Position numbers and translations under genes: made by a program. From the NCBI RefSeq assembly GCF_030052995.1, contig NZ_JASJPW010000001.1:1471001-1535000 (forward strand): a stretch of 64,000 nt of DNA. Reading direction: 5' to 3'. Source of the DNA: Gemmobacter sp. 24YEA27. Lineage in GTDB: Bacteria; Pseudomonadota; Alphaproteobacteria; Rhodobacterales; Rhodobacteraceae. The notes under the pieces are model-generated. The model saw nothing but the letters and a program-made list of their open reading frames with translations. It did no database searches and was not told the DNA's origin. This document shows, one piece after another, positions 38,105-47,414 of the stretch. The first letter of the stretch is position 1, and the number at the start of each line of letters is the position of its first letter.

Positions 38105-38701
38105 ATGTTCACCGGAATCGTGACCGATATTGGCGAAATCATCGAACTGGAGCAACGCGGTGATCTGCGTGCGAGAATCGCGACCGCCTATCCGGCTGCG
38201 GGGATCGACCTTGGCGCATCAATCGCCTGCGAGGGCGTCTGCCTGACGGTCATCGAGAAAGGGACAGAGCCGCGCAACTGGTTCGATGTCGAAATCAGCG
38301 CCGAGTCGGTTTCGAAGACCAATCTCTCCGGCTGGCATGTGGGCGCGCGGCTCAACCTGGAGCGGGCGCTGAAAGTGGGCGATGAGCTTGGCGGGCATAT
38401 CGTCTCGGGCCATGTCGACGGCGTGGCCGAGGTGGTGCGGATGACCCCGGAGGGCGACAGCCTGCGGGTGACCTTCCGCGCGCCGGAGGGGCTGGCCAAG
38501 TACATCGCGCAGAAGGGCTCGGTGGCGCTGAACGGTACGTCCCTGACGGTGAACGAAGTCGAGGGGCGTGACTTCGGGGTGAATTTCATCCCCCATACGC
38601 GCAAGGTCACGACCTGGGGCAAGCTGGCCGAGGGTGATCTGGTCAATCTCGAAGTTGATACGATGGCGCGCTATGTTGCGCGGCTGGCAGAGTGGCGCTG
38701 A
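38105..38701 (+). CDS. ribE: Riboflavin synthase, alpha subunit
   Basis: The 198-residue trimeric enzyme converts two 6,7-dimethyl-8-ribityllumazines to riboflavin. Two lumazine-binding repeats are present: the first starts MFTGIVTDIGEI, the second begins GHIVSGHVDGVAEV; GSVALNGTSLTVNEVEG and HTRKVTTWGKLAEGDLVNLE match the family. Other rib genes are not adjacent. A tandem hairpin element (38737) and a terminator (38808) follow. Confidence 0.96.
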   Translation: MFTGIVTDIGEIIELEQRGDLRARIATAYPAAGIDLGASIACEGVCLTVIEKGTEPRNWFDVEISAESVSKTNLSGWHVGARLNLERALKVGDELGGHIVSGHVDGVAEVVRMTPEGDSLRVTFRAPEGLAKYIAQKGSVALNGTSLTVNEVEGRDFGVNFIPHTRKVTTWGKLAEGDLVNLEVDTMARYVARLAEWR

Positions 38702-38736
38702 AACGGGGCAGGGGATCAGAGCTTTCCGCCTGGCCC

Positions 38737-38780
38737 CCGGTTTCTGATCAGAAACCGGCCCGAAATCTTTAAAGATTTCG
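38737..38780. repeat. Tandem hairpin element, copy B
   Basis: The pair consists of CCGGTTTCTGA and its complement TCAGAAACCGG (38737-38758) and CGAAATCTTT with AAAGATTTCG (38761-38780), followed by GGTGCCCG. The two-hairpin layout and the trailing GCCCG match copy A at 9731, with different stem bases on both sides of the stem. It follows ribE and precedes a terminator. Confidence 0.65.
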
Positions 38781-38807
38781 GTGCCCGCGTGACTGAACCG
38801 GGTGATT

Positions 38808-38841
38808 AAAAGCGGCGGCCCCCGGAAGAGGCCGCCGCTTT
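38808..38841. terminator. Bidirectional terminator between ribE and carD
   Basis: AAAGCGGCGGCC and GGCCGCCGCTTT pair over 12 bases with a loop of CCCGGAAGA. Each side has a short T run when read outward. It lies between the convergent 3' ends of ribE and carD. Confidence 0.88.
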
Positions 38842-38870
38842 GTCTTTCTGGCCGGTTTCAGTCTGAGAGG

Positions 38871-39380
38871 TCAGGCTGCGCGCGAAACCAGGACTTCTTC
38901 GACTTTCTTCTGTGCGCCGGCCTCGTCTACGCCCGAAACAGCGGCGACTTCGCGGGTCAGGCGCTCAAGTGCTGCTTCATAGAGCTGACGCTCGGAATAG
39001 CTTTGCTCGCGCTGATCATCGGTGCGGTGCAGGTCGCGCACCACTTCGGCAATCGCCATCAGATCGCCCGAGTTGATCTTTTGCTCATATTCCTGCGCGC
39101 GGCGCGACCACATTGCGCGCTTCACCCGGGCCTTGCCCTTCAGCGTTTCCAGCGCCCTGGTCACCACATCAGGGGCCGAGAGGGCGCGCATCCCCACATC
39201 GGTCGCCTTATTGGTCGGAACCCGCAGGGTCATCTTGTCCTTTTCGAAGGTGATGACGAAGAGTTCCAGTTTGAAACCGGCAATCTCCTGCTCTTCGATA
39301 GAGATGATCTTGCCAACACCGTGAGCAGGGTAGACAACGAACTCGTTGGGGCGGAAATCAGGCTTCTTCGACTTGGTCAT
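38871..39380 (-). CDS. carD: CarD family transcriptional regulator
   Basis: The 169-residue protein binds the RNA polymerase beta subunit and stabilises open promoter complexes. It has the N-terminal RNA-polymerase-interacting domain (FRPNEFVVYPAHGVGKIISIEEQ, FVITFEKDKMTLRVPTNK) and the C-terminal helical domain that ends EEVLVSRAA. Alphaproteobacterial CarD regulates rRNA and stress promoters. It is convergent with ribE and encoded near fdxA. Confidence 0.96.
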   Translation of the reverse strand: MTKSKKPDFRPNEFVVYPAHGVGKIISIEEQEIAGFKLELFVITFEKDKMTLRVPTNKATDVGMRALSAPDVVTRALETLKGKARVKRAMWSRRAQEYEQKINSGDLMAIAEVVRDLHRTDDQREQSYSERQLYEAALERLTREVAAVSGVDEAGAQKKVEEVLVSRAA

Positions 39381-39724
39381 TCAGACGCTTCCTCGGTCAG
39401 ATGCAGGTATTCCGCACGCACAACCATTCGTCATGACGAACAAGACCCTTCCCAGGCAGCGCCCGCTGCCGGGGGCCTGTGGTGAAGGGCAATATTGTCA
39501 CAAGAATAGCTGTCTCAGGCGAGCAGTCCTGAGGCAGAATCAGGCATCCATGATGGTTTATGAAAGAACCATAACACAGAATCACCCCGATTCCAACCGT
39601 CCTGAGCGGTCAGGTCAGAGCACCACGCCGCGAAACGCGAAGGATCTGCCGGAATTTCACGCGATCGGGATATATCGGGATTTAATGTGAGCCTGCGGGA
39701 TGAAGCCTGGATTGACCTGGCGTC
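39381..39724. other. 344-base spacer between fdxA and carD, inverted repeat at 39553-39572
   Basis: No gene is visible. The carD promoter should lie here. ATGGTT (39553-39558) and AACCAT (39567-39572) flank eight bases and form a small hairpin or operator-like repeat about 170 bases before carD. Confidence 0.4.
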
Positions 39725-40063
39725 TCAGCTGCCTTCGCCCGGTGCCGGGTCAAAGTACTTCTCCAGCTTGCCGGCCTCGCCATCCCGGTCGGCATAGCCC
39801 GGCAACGGATCGCGTTTCTCGGTGATCACCGGCCAGATCTCGGCATATTTACGGTTGAAGGCGACCCATTCCTCCATATCCGGTTCAGTATCGGGGCGGA
39901 TCGCATCTGCCGGGCATTCCGGTTCGCACACGCCGCAATCGATACATTCATCCGGATGGATGACCAGAGTGTTCACGCCCTCGTAGAAGCAGTCCACCGG
40001 GCAGACTTCGACGCAATCGGTGAATTTGCAGGCGATGCAATTGTCTGTGACGACATAGGTCAT
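39725..40063 (-). CDS. fdxA: Ferredoxin FdxA (7Fe type)
   Basis: The 112-residue protein begins [29 protein letters not shown], a Cys arrangement for the 3Fe-4S cluster, then [16 protein letters not shown] for the 4Fe-4S cluster. The FdxA family in alphaproteobacteria has this length. It transfers electrons in the cytoplasm; the partner is unknown. It is downstream of an S4 RNA-binding gene and a helicase gene on the same strand. Confidence 0.95.
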   Translation of the reverse strand: MTYVVTDNCIACKFTDCVEVCPVDCFYEGVNTLVIHPDECIDCGVCEPECPADAIRPDTEPDMEEWVAFNRKYAEIWPVITEKRDPLPGYADRDGEAGKLEKYFDPAPGEGS

Positions 40064-40114
40064 GGGACGGTTCCGGAACACTCTCTGAGGCGTCAGTTAA
40101 GCCAGTGGGCCGGA

Positions 40115-40510
40115 TCATTCAAGGCGTTGAGGTGTCACGACAGGGGCATCGAGGTCAAGAAAGAGCGCCTGTGCCTCGGAGGCCGGTCCGCGGCGAACAC
40201 CTGTTCCCAATACACGGATCAGGCGGATATTTCTTCCCTGTGGGAATGTCAGCACATCCCCCGGTCCGACCTCGCGTGACGGGCGCGAGACCGGGGTTCC
40301 GTTCACCCTGATATGGCCCTCTTCGATCACCAGCGCCGCGAGGGTCCTGGTTTTGAAGAATCGGGCCTGCCAGAGCCATTTGTCGAGCCGCAGTTTCGGC
40401 TCGCTTCCCGCGCGGATCCCGGAGGCCGGAACGAGAGAAACCGGAGCGTCTCCGCCCCGGCCTCCTTTAGTTTTGCCGGCACCCGATCTGCCGCCACCGG
40501 TCTTAGCCAA
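40115..40510 (-). CDS. S4-domain RNA-binding protein (HslR-like)
   Basis: The 131-residue protein has a basic, Gly/Lys-rich N-terminus and an S4 domain: RLDKWLWQARFFKTRTLAALV, then GHIRVNGTPVSRPSREVGPGD, the RNA-binding loop. HslR-type proteins bind ribosomal RNA or stalled ribosomes. It begins only 3 bases after the stop of the helicase gene (40514), so the two are likely cotranscribed with fdxA. Confidence 0.9.
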   Translation of the reverse strand: MAKTGGGRSGAGKTKGGRGGDAPVSLVPASGIRAGSEPKLRLDKWLWQARFFKTRTLAALVIEEGHIRVNGTPVSRPSREVGPGDVLTFPQGRNIRLIRVLGTGVRRGPASEAQALFLDLDAPVVTPQRLE

Positions 40511-40513
40511 GGC

Positions 40514-43500
40514 TCAGACCTTGCCCTTCAGTGCCAGCAGCGCGGCGAAGGGGTTGTCGGGGTCGATCGGCTTGTCTTTCCGGGGCGGGCGGGCCTCGAA
40601 GGTTTTGGCGCCTTCGTGACGCTGACCCGGTTTGCCGGGTTTGCCGCCATGCTTGCCATCGGGCTTGCCACCACGATTGTTGTCACGGCCGCCGTCGCGA
40701 TTGCCGAACTCCTTGCGGGGGCCACGCTCACCAGACTTCTCACCGGACTTCTCGCCGTCACGGCGCTCGCCTTGCGGGCGGTCCCGACGTTCACCCTGCG
40801 GGCGCTCGCGGCGTTCGCCCTGCGGACGATCCCCTTGCGGGCGGTCCCCCTGTGGACGATCCCCGCGCGGCGCACCACGTTCAGGGCGCTGGAAGCGCGG
40901 CTTCGGGGCCCAGGTGAAGGTGTAATAGACCTCCATCTCGGGGGCGGTGGCTTCGGCCGATGCCTCACCTTCTGCCCCGACCTCTGCCTCGGGGGCAGGT
41001 TCCGGCTCCGGCTCAGGCGCGGGCGCCAGCAGCGAGACCTCTTCCGGGATCGGCTGACCGGAGGCAATCGCGGCCTCCAGCGCGGCGGCCACCTCGGCCT
41101 CCGGCGCCACGGCGGGCGTCGCGGCTTTTACGCGCGGACGCTCGCCCTTTTCGGCCTTATAGCCCAGACCGCCCATCAGATCCGAGAACTGCTCCAGCGT
41201 CATGCCGGTGATCGAGAGCATGTCCGGCACCGCTTCAAAGCCTGCGCGGCTGTCTTTCTGGCGCAGGATATCGGCGAGGCGTTCCAGCATGTCGATGCGG
41301 ATGGCGCGGGTTCCCGCCGGGCGGTAGCCCGAAAGTGCATAATGCTCCTTCGGCACTTCGGCGATGTTCGGAATGGTCACGAGGCCCGGGGGCGGGCTTT
41401 CGGGGAATTCCGAGAGGCCGTTCCACAAGGACCAGAGCACAAGCCGCAGCCGGGTCGGCGCCGGTTTCAGCAAAGCCTGCTGGAAGATCGTGTACTGGCC
41501 GAACCGGATGCCATGTTTGCGCAAAGCACCACGGGCTTCCTGGTCAAGCTCCTTGACCTCATTCGCGACCTGCTCGCGCGGGATGACGCCAAGCGCTTCG
41601 GTCAGGCGGAAGGCAAAGCCCCGCGCCAGCCCGGTCAGCGTCTCGTCGCGGCCCAGAGCCAGCAGCGGCTCATAAAGCGCGGCGACTTTGCGGTCGATGA
41701 AATGCTGCAACCGGCGGCGGACCTTTTCGATCACGTCATCGCCGGCTTCCTCATCAACGAAAGCCTCGACCGAGGGCTTCAGCGGATCGGCGCCCTTGAC
41801 GAGCTTGCCCACCGCCGAGTTGCCCCACATCAGGCCCCCCTGCTCGGTGAAATCCATCTCGGTGTCGGGCGCGTTGTAAAAGCGGTCCGCGCGCAGGCTG
41901 AATTCAGGCCTCAGCGCCTGGATTGCGGCCTGACGGAGGGTCTTGCCCTCATCTGCCGATGCGCTTGCGTCCTGCTGGAAGCGGAACCCTTCGAGCTTGC
42001 CGGTGAACTGGCCCTCGATGGTCACTTCGCCTTTGTCATTCACCTCTGCCACGAGGTCCTCCTTCTGCTTCAACCGGCGAAGCAATACGCTTGTCCGCCG
42101 GTCGACAAATCGTTGCGTCAGCCGCTGGTGCAGCGCATCTGACAGGCGGTCTTCTACCGCGCGGGTCTCTCCCCGCCAATGGGATTCGTCATCCACCCAG
42201 TTTTTGCGCTGCGCAACGTAGGTCCAGGTGCGGATATGTGCCAGGCGGCGCGAAATCTGGTCGATATCGCCATCGGTTTTGTCGATCCGGGCCACGGCCT
42301 TTGCCAGCCAGTCCGACGGGATGCGCCCGCCGCCAATGCCGCGCCCGACGAGAAAGTCGAAAATCCGCGCCAGCAGGGTGTGGTGATCGGTTTCCGAAAT
42401 ATTGCGGAAATCGGGGATGCGGCAGACATCCCAGAGGAGCATCACGCGTTTCGGACTGGTCAGTCTGTCCTGGACCTCAGGCATTGCAGACAGGGCCTTC
42501 AACGCCACGACGTCATCGGCGTCGCGGGCGCGCGACAGCCAGTCATTGAAGGTTGGCTGCTCCAGCGAGCGGATCAGATGGCTGGCCGATCCGAAATCGA
42601 GATCGGCATTCCTCCACATCAGTTTTTTGACGGGGGCGAACTTATGTGCCTCGATCTGGTCGATCAGTTCCGAAGAAAACGGCCGCGCCTCGCCGGTGAC
42701 GCCGAACGTGCCATTCTCGGTATGGCGCCCGGCGCGGCCTGCGATCTGGGCGATTTCCTGGGGCAGAAGCGCCCGCATCCGGCGACCATCGAATTTCGAG
42801 GTGGAGGAAAAGGCCACATGTTTGATGTCGAGGTTCAGCCCCATGCCGATGGCATCGGTTGCAACCAGATAATCGACATCGCCATTTTGATAAAGTTCGA
42901 CCTGGGCGTTGCGGGTGCGGGGCGAAAGGGCGCCCATCACCACCGCGCAGCCGCCCTTCTGGCGGCGGATCAGCTCGGCAATCGCATATACATTTTCAAC
43001 AGAAAAGCCGACAATTGCCGATCTTTCCGGCATCCGGCTTATCTTTTTCGAACCAGACCAGGTCAAAGTCGAGAAACGGTCGCGTTTGACGTAAGAGTGG
43101 TTCTGCACCAGCCCGGCAATCGCGCCGCGCATCGTGTCAGATCCCAGAAACAGCGTCTCGATCAGGCCGCGCGCATGGAGCAGGCGGTGGGTGAAGACGT
43201 GACCGCGTTCGGGGTCGGAGGCCAGCTGGATCTCATCGACACAGACGAAATCGGCGCCGATCTCCAGCGGCATCGCCTCGGTTGTGGCGACCCAGTACTG
43301 GGTGCGATCGGGGATGATGCGCTCTTCGCCGGTGACCAGCGCCACCCGGCTGACGCCCGCTTTTGCCACGACACGCTCATAGACTTCGCGCGCCAGCAGA
43401 CGCAGCGGCAGGCCGATCACACCGGTCCGGTGCGTCAGCATCCGCTCGATCGCGTGGTGGGTCTTGCCGGTATTGGTCGGTCCGAGCAGCGCCGTTACCC

Positions 43501-43531
43501 GGCCACGCTCGTCTTTACTACGGGCATCCAT
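40514..43531 (-). CDS. Suv3-like DExH RNA helicase with repeat-rich C-terminus
   Basis: The 1005-residue protein has Walker A LLGPTNTGKTHHAIERM, motif II VDEIQ near residue 98, and helicase C motifs (VATDAIGMGLNLDI, QIAGRAGRHTENGTFG), all typical of the Suv3/mitochondrial-degradasome helicase family that is widespread in alphaproteobacteria. The last ~130 residues are low complexity, with repeated DRPQG, ERRERPQG and EKSGEKSG units, basic and disordered. It is likely an RNA helicase, probably RNA processing or decay. It is followed by an S4-domain gene and fdxA. Confidence 0.93.
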   Translation of the reverse strand: MDARSKDERGRVTALLGPTNTGKTHHAIERMLTHRTGVIGLPLRLLAREVYERVVAKAGVSRVALVTGEERIIPDRTQYWVATTEAMPLEIGADFVCVDEIQLASDPERGHVFTHRLLHARGLIETLFLGSDTMRGAIAGLVQNHSYVKRDRFSTLTWSGSKKISRMPERSAIVGFSVENVYAIAELIRRQKGGCAVVMGALSPRTRNAQVELYQNGDVDYLVATDAIGMGLNLDIKHVAFSSTSKFDGRRMRALLPQEIAQIAGRAGRHTENGTFGVTGEARPFSSELIDQIEAHKFAPVKKLMWRNADLDFGSASHLIRSLEQPTFNDWLSRARDADDVVALKALSAMPEVQDRLTSPKRVMLLWDVCRIPDFRNISETDHHTLLARIFDFLVGRGIGGGRIPSDWLAKAVARIDKTDGDIDQISRRLAHIRTWTYVAQRKNWVDDESHWRGETRAVEDRLSDALHQRLTQRFVDRRTSVLLRRLKQKEDLVAEVNDKGEVTIEGQFTGKLEGFRFQQDASASADEGKTLRQAAIQALRPEFSLRADRFYNAPDTEMDFTEQGGLMWGNSAVGKLVKGADPLKPSVEAFVDEEAGDDVIEKVRRRLQHFIDRKVAALYEPLLALGRDETLTGLARGFAFRLTEALGVIPREQVANEVKELDQEARGALRKHGIRFGQYTIFQQALLKPAPTRLRLVLWSLWNGLSEFPESPPPGLVTIPNIAEVPKEHYALSGYRPAGTRAIRIDMLERLADILRQKDSRAGFEAVPDMLSITGMTLEQFSDLMGGLGYKAEKGERPRVKAATPAVAPEAEVAAALEAAIASGQPIPEEVSLLAPAPEPEPEPAPEAEVGAEGEASAEATAPEMEVYYTFTWAPKPRFQRPERGAPRGDRPQGDRPQGDRPQGERRERPQGERRDRPQGERRDGEKSGEKSGERGPRKEFGNRDGGRDNNRGGKPDGKHGGKPGKPGQRHEGAKTFEARPPRKDKPIDPDNPFAALLALKGKV

Positions 43532-43550
43532 CAGATCAGGTTTCCCGCAG

Positions 43551-44123
43551 TCAGAGGGCCTGGCCCTCGAGTTGTTTTTCCAGCCGGCCGATGGCGTCCT
43601 TCACCTCGGGGATATGCGGATGAATGGCCGCAGCCGACCGATAGGCGGCAAGGGCGCGTTCCGGCATATTCGATTCCTCGAGAATGGTGCCAAGGATGGA
43701 CCAGGCCACGAAATGGCGTGGCTCATGTTCCAACACCCAGCCGAGATCTGCAATGGCCGGGCCGATCTCGCCATCGGAATAATAGGCCACCGCGCGGGTG
43801 GCGCGGGCCTCGATGAAATCCGGCGCATGATCGACCGCTGCGGTCAGATGTTCGATTGCGGCGGCACTCTTGCCGGCCTCCAGCGCCTCGGAGCCGCGCC
43901 GCATCAGGATGTCGATGGTTGCCGAGCCAGATTTGCCCGATTCGGTGAATATCTCACCTTCGATCCTGAGGGCGGCGCCTTCATCGGCGTCCTTCAGCCG
44001 GTTATAGAGATCGTCGAGCTTGCCTGCATCCTGGGCAAATCCGCTCTGGGCCGCGAAAAGCGACAGGACCAGCGGAAATATTGCCGCAACGATATGATTG
44101 TGAAACCGGAACTGCGCTTTCAT
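43551..44123 (-). CDS. Exported TPR protein
   Basis: The 190-residue protein has a signal peptide (PLVLSLFAAQSGFAQDA, cleavage after FAQ) and three TPR-like units (DILMRRGSEALEAGKSAAAI, EARATRAVAYYSDGEIGPAI, WSILGTILEESNMPERALAA). It is 19 bases upstream of the helicase gene on the same strand. Periplasmic location; role unknown. Confidence 0.88.
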   Translation of the reverse strand: MKAQFRFHNHIVAAIFPLVLSLFAAQSGFAQDAGKLDDLYNRLKDADEGAALRIEGEIFTESGKSGSATIDILMRRGSEALEAGKSAAAIEHLTAAVDHAPDFIEARATRAVAYYSDGEIGPAIADLGWVLEHEPRHFVAWSILGTILEESNMPERALAAYRSAAAIHPHIPEVKDAIGRLEKQLEGQAL

Positions 44124-44190
44124 ATAGGGGATCGTAACCGATCGGTGGCGAAATGCCAGCGGTCTCCGGGTAACGAAAGGGAGACGTGAC

Positions 44191-44478
44191 ATGAGCGACC
44201 TCATCGACAAGGCTGTCGAAAAGCTGGCAGCGAAACTGTCGGGCGGGTTCGATGGCGTGGCGAAATTCGTCATCACAGGCGAGGGGGCGATCATGCTGGA
44301 CGGCCAGGGGGTGCGGGCAGGCGATGAAGAGGCGGATGTCACGCTGACCGCCAGCGCCGAGACCTTCCGGGCGATCCTCGAAGGCGACATGAACCCGACC
44401 ATGGCCTTTATGACCGGCAAGCTTTCGGTTGACGGCGCGATGGGCATGGCGATGAAGCTCGGATCCGCCCTGTCGTGA
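44191..44478 (+). CDS. SCP2 sterol-binding domain protein
   Basis: The 95-residue protein carries the SCP2 lipid-binding fold (GVAKFVITGEGAIMLDGQGV, AFMTGKLSVDGAMGMAMKL). Such small proteins bind hydrophobic ligands. Its stop overlaps the start of the following hydrolase by four bases (GTGA), implying coupled translation. Confidence 0.92.
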   Translation: MSDLIDKAVEKLAAKLSGGFDGVAKFVITGEGAIMLDGQGVRAGDEEADVTLTASAETFRAILEGDMNPTMAFMTGKLSVDGAMGMAMKLGSALS

Positions 44479-45425
44479 GCGAAGCAGCACCCCTGTTCGA
44501 CAGTCTTGCCGATGGGCCCGAAGGGGGGCGCGCGGTCTGGCTCCGGGCATCGGACGGGGTGCGGATAAGGCTTGGATATTGGCCGGGTGGGGCGCTTGGA
44601 ACGGTGGTTTTGCTGCCCGGGCGCACCGAATATGTCGAGAAATACGGGCCCGCCGCGCGCGAGATGCAGCAGCGTGGCTGGTCGATGGTCACGCTGGACT
44701 GGCGCGGCCAGGGTCTGTCGCCGCGTGCGCTGCCTGATCCCATGCTGGGCCATGTCGAGCATTTTACCGATTATCAGCGCGATCTGGATGCGGTTCTGGC
44801 CTGGATTGCCGCAGAGGGCGCGGAGCTGGGGGTGAGCGGCCCCCTGATGCAGATGTCGCATTCGATGGGCGGGCTGATCGGGCTCCGGGCGCTGACGCGT
44901 GGGCTGCCGTTCCGGGCCACGGCCTTTTCGGCGCCGATGTGGGGGATTCGCATCCCGGTCTGGGGCAAGCCGCTGGCCGGGCTGATGCAACGCCTGCCGC
45001 TCGCTTTGCCGCAAGATCGCGGCTATGCGCCCAGCACCTCGGCGCAAAGCTATATCCTGCGCACCAGTTTCGAGAAAAATCACCTGACCGGCGACGCGCC
45101 GACCTGGTCCTGGCTGCGCCGGCAGCTGGAAACCGAGCCGGGGCTGCGGCTTGGAGGGCCATCACTGGGCTGGTTGCGCGATGCGTTGCGCGAATGTGCC
45201 CGGATGACGCGGATGCCGGCGCCGGCTTTGCCCTCGCTGGTGGCGCTTGGCAGCCGTGAACATATCGTCTTGCCCGGCCCGATCCTGCGGCGGATGCGGG
45301 CCTGGCAGGGCGGGCGGCTGGATCTCTATCCCGGCGCCCGTCACGAGGTTCCGATGGAGACGCCCGAGCATCGCGCGCGGTTCTACAACAGCGCGCATGA
45401 CCTGTTTTCGGCGGCGCTCGGCTGA
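44475..45425 (+). CDS. Alpha/beta hydrolase (lysophospholipase-like)
   Basis: The 316-residue protein begins with GTG at 44475, overlapping the SCP2 gene. It has TVVLLPGRTEYVEKYGPAAREM, LDWRGQGLSPRAL, and the nucleophile elbow QMSHSMGGLIGL near residue 129, as in PldB-type lysophospholipases. The catalytic His is probably in GARHEVPMETPEHR. The substrate is presumably a lysolipid or ester. The lipid-binding SCP2 partner fits a lipid role. Confidence 0.9.
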   Translation: MSEAAPLFDSLADGPEGGRAVWLRASDGVRIRLGYWPGGALGTVVLLPGRTEYVEKYGPAAREMQQRGWSMVTLDWRGQGLSPRALPDPMLGHVEHFTDYQRDLDAVLAWIAAEGAELGVSGPLMQMSHSMGGLIGLRALTRGLPFRATAFSAPMWGIRIPVWGKPLAGLMQRLPLALPQDRGYAPSTSAQSYILRTSFEKNHLTGDAPTWSWLRRQLETEPGLRLGGPSLGWLRDALRECARMTRMPAPALPSLVALGSREHIVLPGPILRRMRAWQGGRLDLYPGARHEVPMETPEHRARFYNSAHDLFSAALG

Positions 45426-45441
45426 GGTCAGGGCGACAGGA

Positions 45442-45873
45442 TCAGCCGCCGCAGGTATCGCAGACCAGTGATTTCGACCCAGGATCACGGGCAAATTCCA
45501 GGCTGCTGTCATCGGGCCCGGTCATGACCAGTGTCTCGCCCCGGATCTCGGCACCGGTCATCGCGCCAAGGGCTGTCAGATAGGCATGTTCATCCGCCAT
45601 CCGGTCACAGGCCATCCGTGTCGAGGCAATCGCGGTCAGCGCAAGCGCCGGCAGCTCGGCCTGGTTCGGCCCGAAATAGCGGTTGCAGGGCGCTTTTCCG
45701 GTGATCTGGCCGTCTGCATCAATTGCAAAGCTGGCCTCATAGCTGACCCGAACGCCGTCCTGGGCGATCACAAGCCATTCGCCGCCGGTTATGGTTTCGG
45801 CGGCGATGGCACCTCCTGCGGCGAAAGTAAGGCTGGTGGCCAGGGCAAGGGACAAGGCAGTGAAGGGGCGCAT
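45442..45873 (-). CDS. Exported META-domain protein
   Basis: The 143-residue protein has a signal peptide (ALATSLTFAAGGAIAAETI) and a META/HslJ-like domain (ITGKAPCNRYFGPNQAEL, STRMACDRMADEHAYLTAL). It has Cys pairs, including CDTCGG at the C-terminus. Function unknown; it is periplasmic. Confidence 0.85.
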   Translation of the reverse strand: MRPFTALSLALATSLTFAAGGAIAAETITGGEWLVIAQDGVRVSYEASFAIDADGQITGKAPCNRYFGPNQAELPALALTAIASTRMACDRMADEHAYLTALGAMTGAEIRGETLVMTGPDDSSLEFARDPGSKSLVCDTCGG

Positions 45874-45960
45874 CTGATCTCCTTCCGGGTGATTCCCGGT
45901 CTCATGACAGGGCTCAGCCTCGCATGAAGTACCCGTTCCTGAAAGCCCGGGGGCACCCGA

Positions 45961-46425
45961 TCAGAAGGACGCGGGCTTTGCCTCACGCGCCATATGATCA
46001 AGGACTGCATTGACGAAAGCCGGCTCGCGGCCTTCGGGGAAGAAGGCGCGGGCAATGTCGACGAATTCGTTGATCACCACTTTCGGCGGCGTGTCCATCT
46101 GGGTCAGTTCGGCCCCGGCGGCGCGGAACAGCGCCCGGATCACCGGATCAATCCTGTCAATCGGCCATTTTGCCACCAGCGCGCGATCGGTCATCTGATC
46201 GACCAGTGCCTGCCAGTTGACCGCATGTTCGACGAGGCTGCGGAACAGATCGGTATCGCCTTCGGCGAAATCGCCCTCTTCATAGCTGGCACCGAAGCGA
46301 TGAGCTTCGAACTCCCGGCTCACGGCTTTGACCGTCTGGCCAGAAATCTCCATCTGGTAGAGGGCCTGAACCGCGTAGAGCCTCGCGGCCGATTTCATCT
46401 GGCGTTTTTCTTCGCGCGAGGTCAT
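45961..46425 (-). CDS. nusB: Transcription antitermination factor NusB
   Basis: The 154-residue all-helical protein has KSAARLYAVQALYQMEISG at the N-terminus and PPKVVINEFVDIARAFF with NAVLDHMA at the C-terminus. With NusE it binds boxA RNA in rRNA antitermination. ribE is not adjacent here, unlike the ribH-nusB pairing common in bacteria. Confidence 0.96.
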   Translation of the reverse strand: MTSREEKRQMKSAARLYAVQALYQMEISGQTVKAVSREFEAHRFGASYEEGDFAEGDTDLFRSLVEHAVNWQALVDQMTDRALVAKWPIDRIDPVIRALFRAAGAELTQMDTPPKVVINEFVDIARAFFPEGREPAFVNAVLDHMAREAKPASF

Positions 46426-46523
46426 GGGGCCGTTCCGCTGTTCATTTGGCTTCTTAACACAGGCGGGTCATTTGCGCCAATGTGGGCGCAGACGCAAGAG
46501 CCAGCGCGGTTGTTCTCGTGGCG

Positions 46524-47288
46524 TCAGGCGAAGACCGCAAGGCTGGCGGCAAAGGCCAGCTGCTGACTTGCGCCAAGGATATCGCCGGTCTGACCGCCAA
46601 TGCGTCGTGCCGCCGAGGCGGCCAGCAGCCCGCAGATGATCAGCACCGCCGGCAGCGCGGGGAGCGCCTGCCGCCCGCCAATCGCCAGCGCGAGCCCGCA
46701 CCCGATCACGACCGCCATCAGCGCCGTGGCAAGCCCCGGACGGCCGCTTGTCGCCGAAAGCCCGGTCTGACGCGCGGGCGGCAAGGCCGCCATGATCGCC
46801 GCCATCGGCGCCCGCGACAGCGCGGCGGCCACCAGCAGTGCCGGCACCGCCTGCCCGGTGCGGATCAGCGCGGTGAGCGCCGACCAGGCGGCCAGCGTCA
46901 CCAGCAGCAGCGCGAGGGTTCCAAAGCTGCCAATATGGCTGTCTTTCATGATCTCGAGCCGGCGTTCCCGCGTGCGGCCCCCGAAAAGCCCGTCGGCGGT
47001 ATCGGCCAGCCCGTCTTCATGCAGCCCGCCGGTCACCATCGCCATCACGGCCATCGCCATCGCGGCGATCACACCCGGCGAGAGCCTTGCCGCCTCTCCA
47101 AGCCAGATCACTGCCACGCCGATCGCCCCGCATATAAGGCCGACCAGCGGCCAGGCCCAGGCGCTTGACGCGCCGCTGTGGCGATGCGCCGGAACCGGCA
47201 GCCGGGTCAGGAGCGCAAAGGCCGAAGGCAGGTCCTGGAGGATACGCCCGGCGGGGAAGCGCGCGGGTTGCGGGCTGTTTTTGGTCAT
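46524..47288 (-). CDS. cobS: Adenosylcobinamide-GDP ribazoletransferase
   Basis: The 254-residue polytopic membrane enzyme joins adenosylcobinamide-GDP and alpha-ribazole to make cobalamin. It has the N-terminal motif [28 protein letters not shown] and [13 protein letters not shown] (Mg/substrate loops) and about six membrane helices. It is divergent from cobT over 126 bases. The start at 47288 was chosen by homology; the open frame extends further. Confidence 0.95.
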   Translation of the reverse strand: MTKNSPQPARFPAGRILQDLPSAFALLTRLPVPAHRHSGASSAWAWPLVGLICGAIGVAVIWLGEAARLSPGVIAAMAMAVMAMVTGGLHEDGLADTADGLFGGRTRERRLEIMKDSHIGSFGTLALLLVTLAAWSALTALIRTGQAVPALLVAAALSRAPMAAIMAALPPARQTGLSATSGRPGLATALMAVVIGCGLALAIGGRQALPALPAVLIICGLLAASAARRIGGQTGDILGASQQLAFAASLAVFA

Positions 47289-47414
47289 CGGGGCTTTCCG
47301 GCTGGAACGGCGCATCATCATGGGGTAACCGCTGGGCGCGGCGGGATCAACTCCCGCTCCTGTCCTGCGCCTTTTCCGGCGTCTTGTAATGGCGCCGCTT
47401 TCCCGGAGAACTCC

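Noticed and set aside
40313..42142. Long plus-strand open frame of 609 codons opposite the helicase and S4 genes
   Set aside because: Spans two genes on the other strand and resembles no family.
47289..47414. Possible cobalamin riboswitch between cobS and cobT
   Set aside because: The spacer is only 126 bases and lacks the conserved B12 box.
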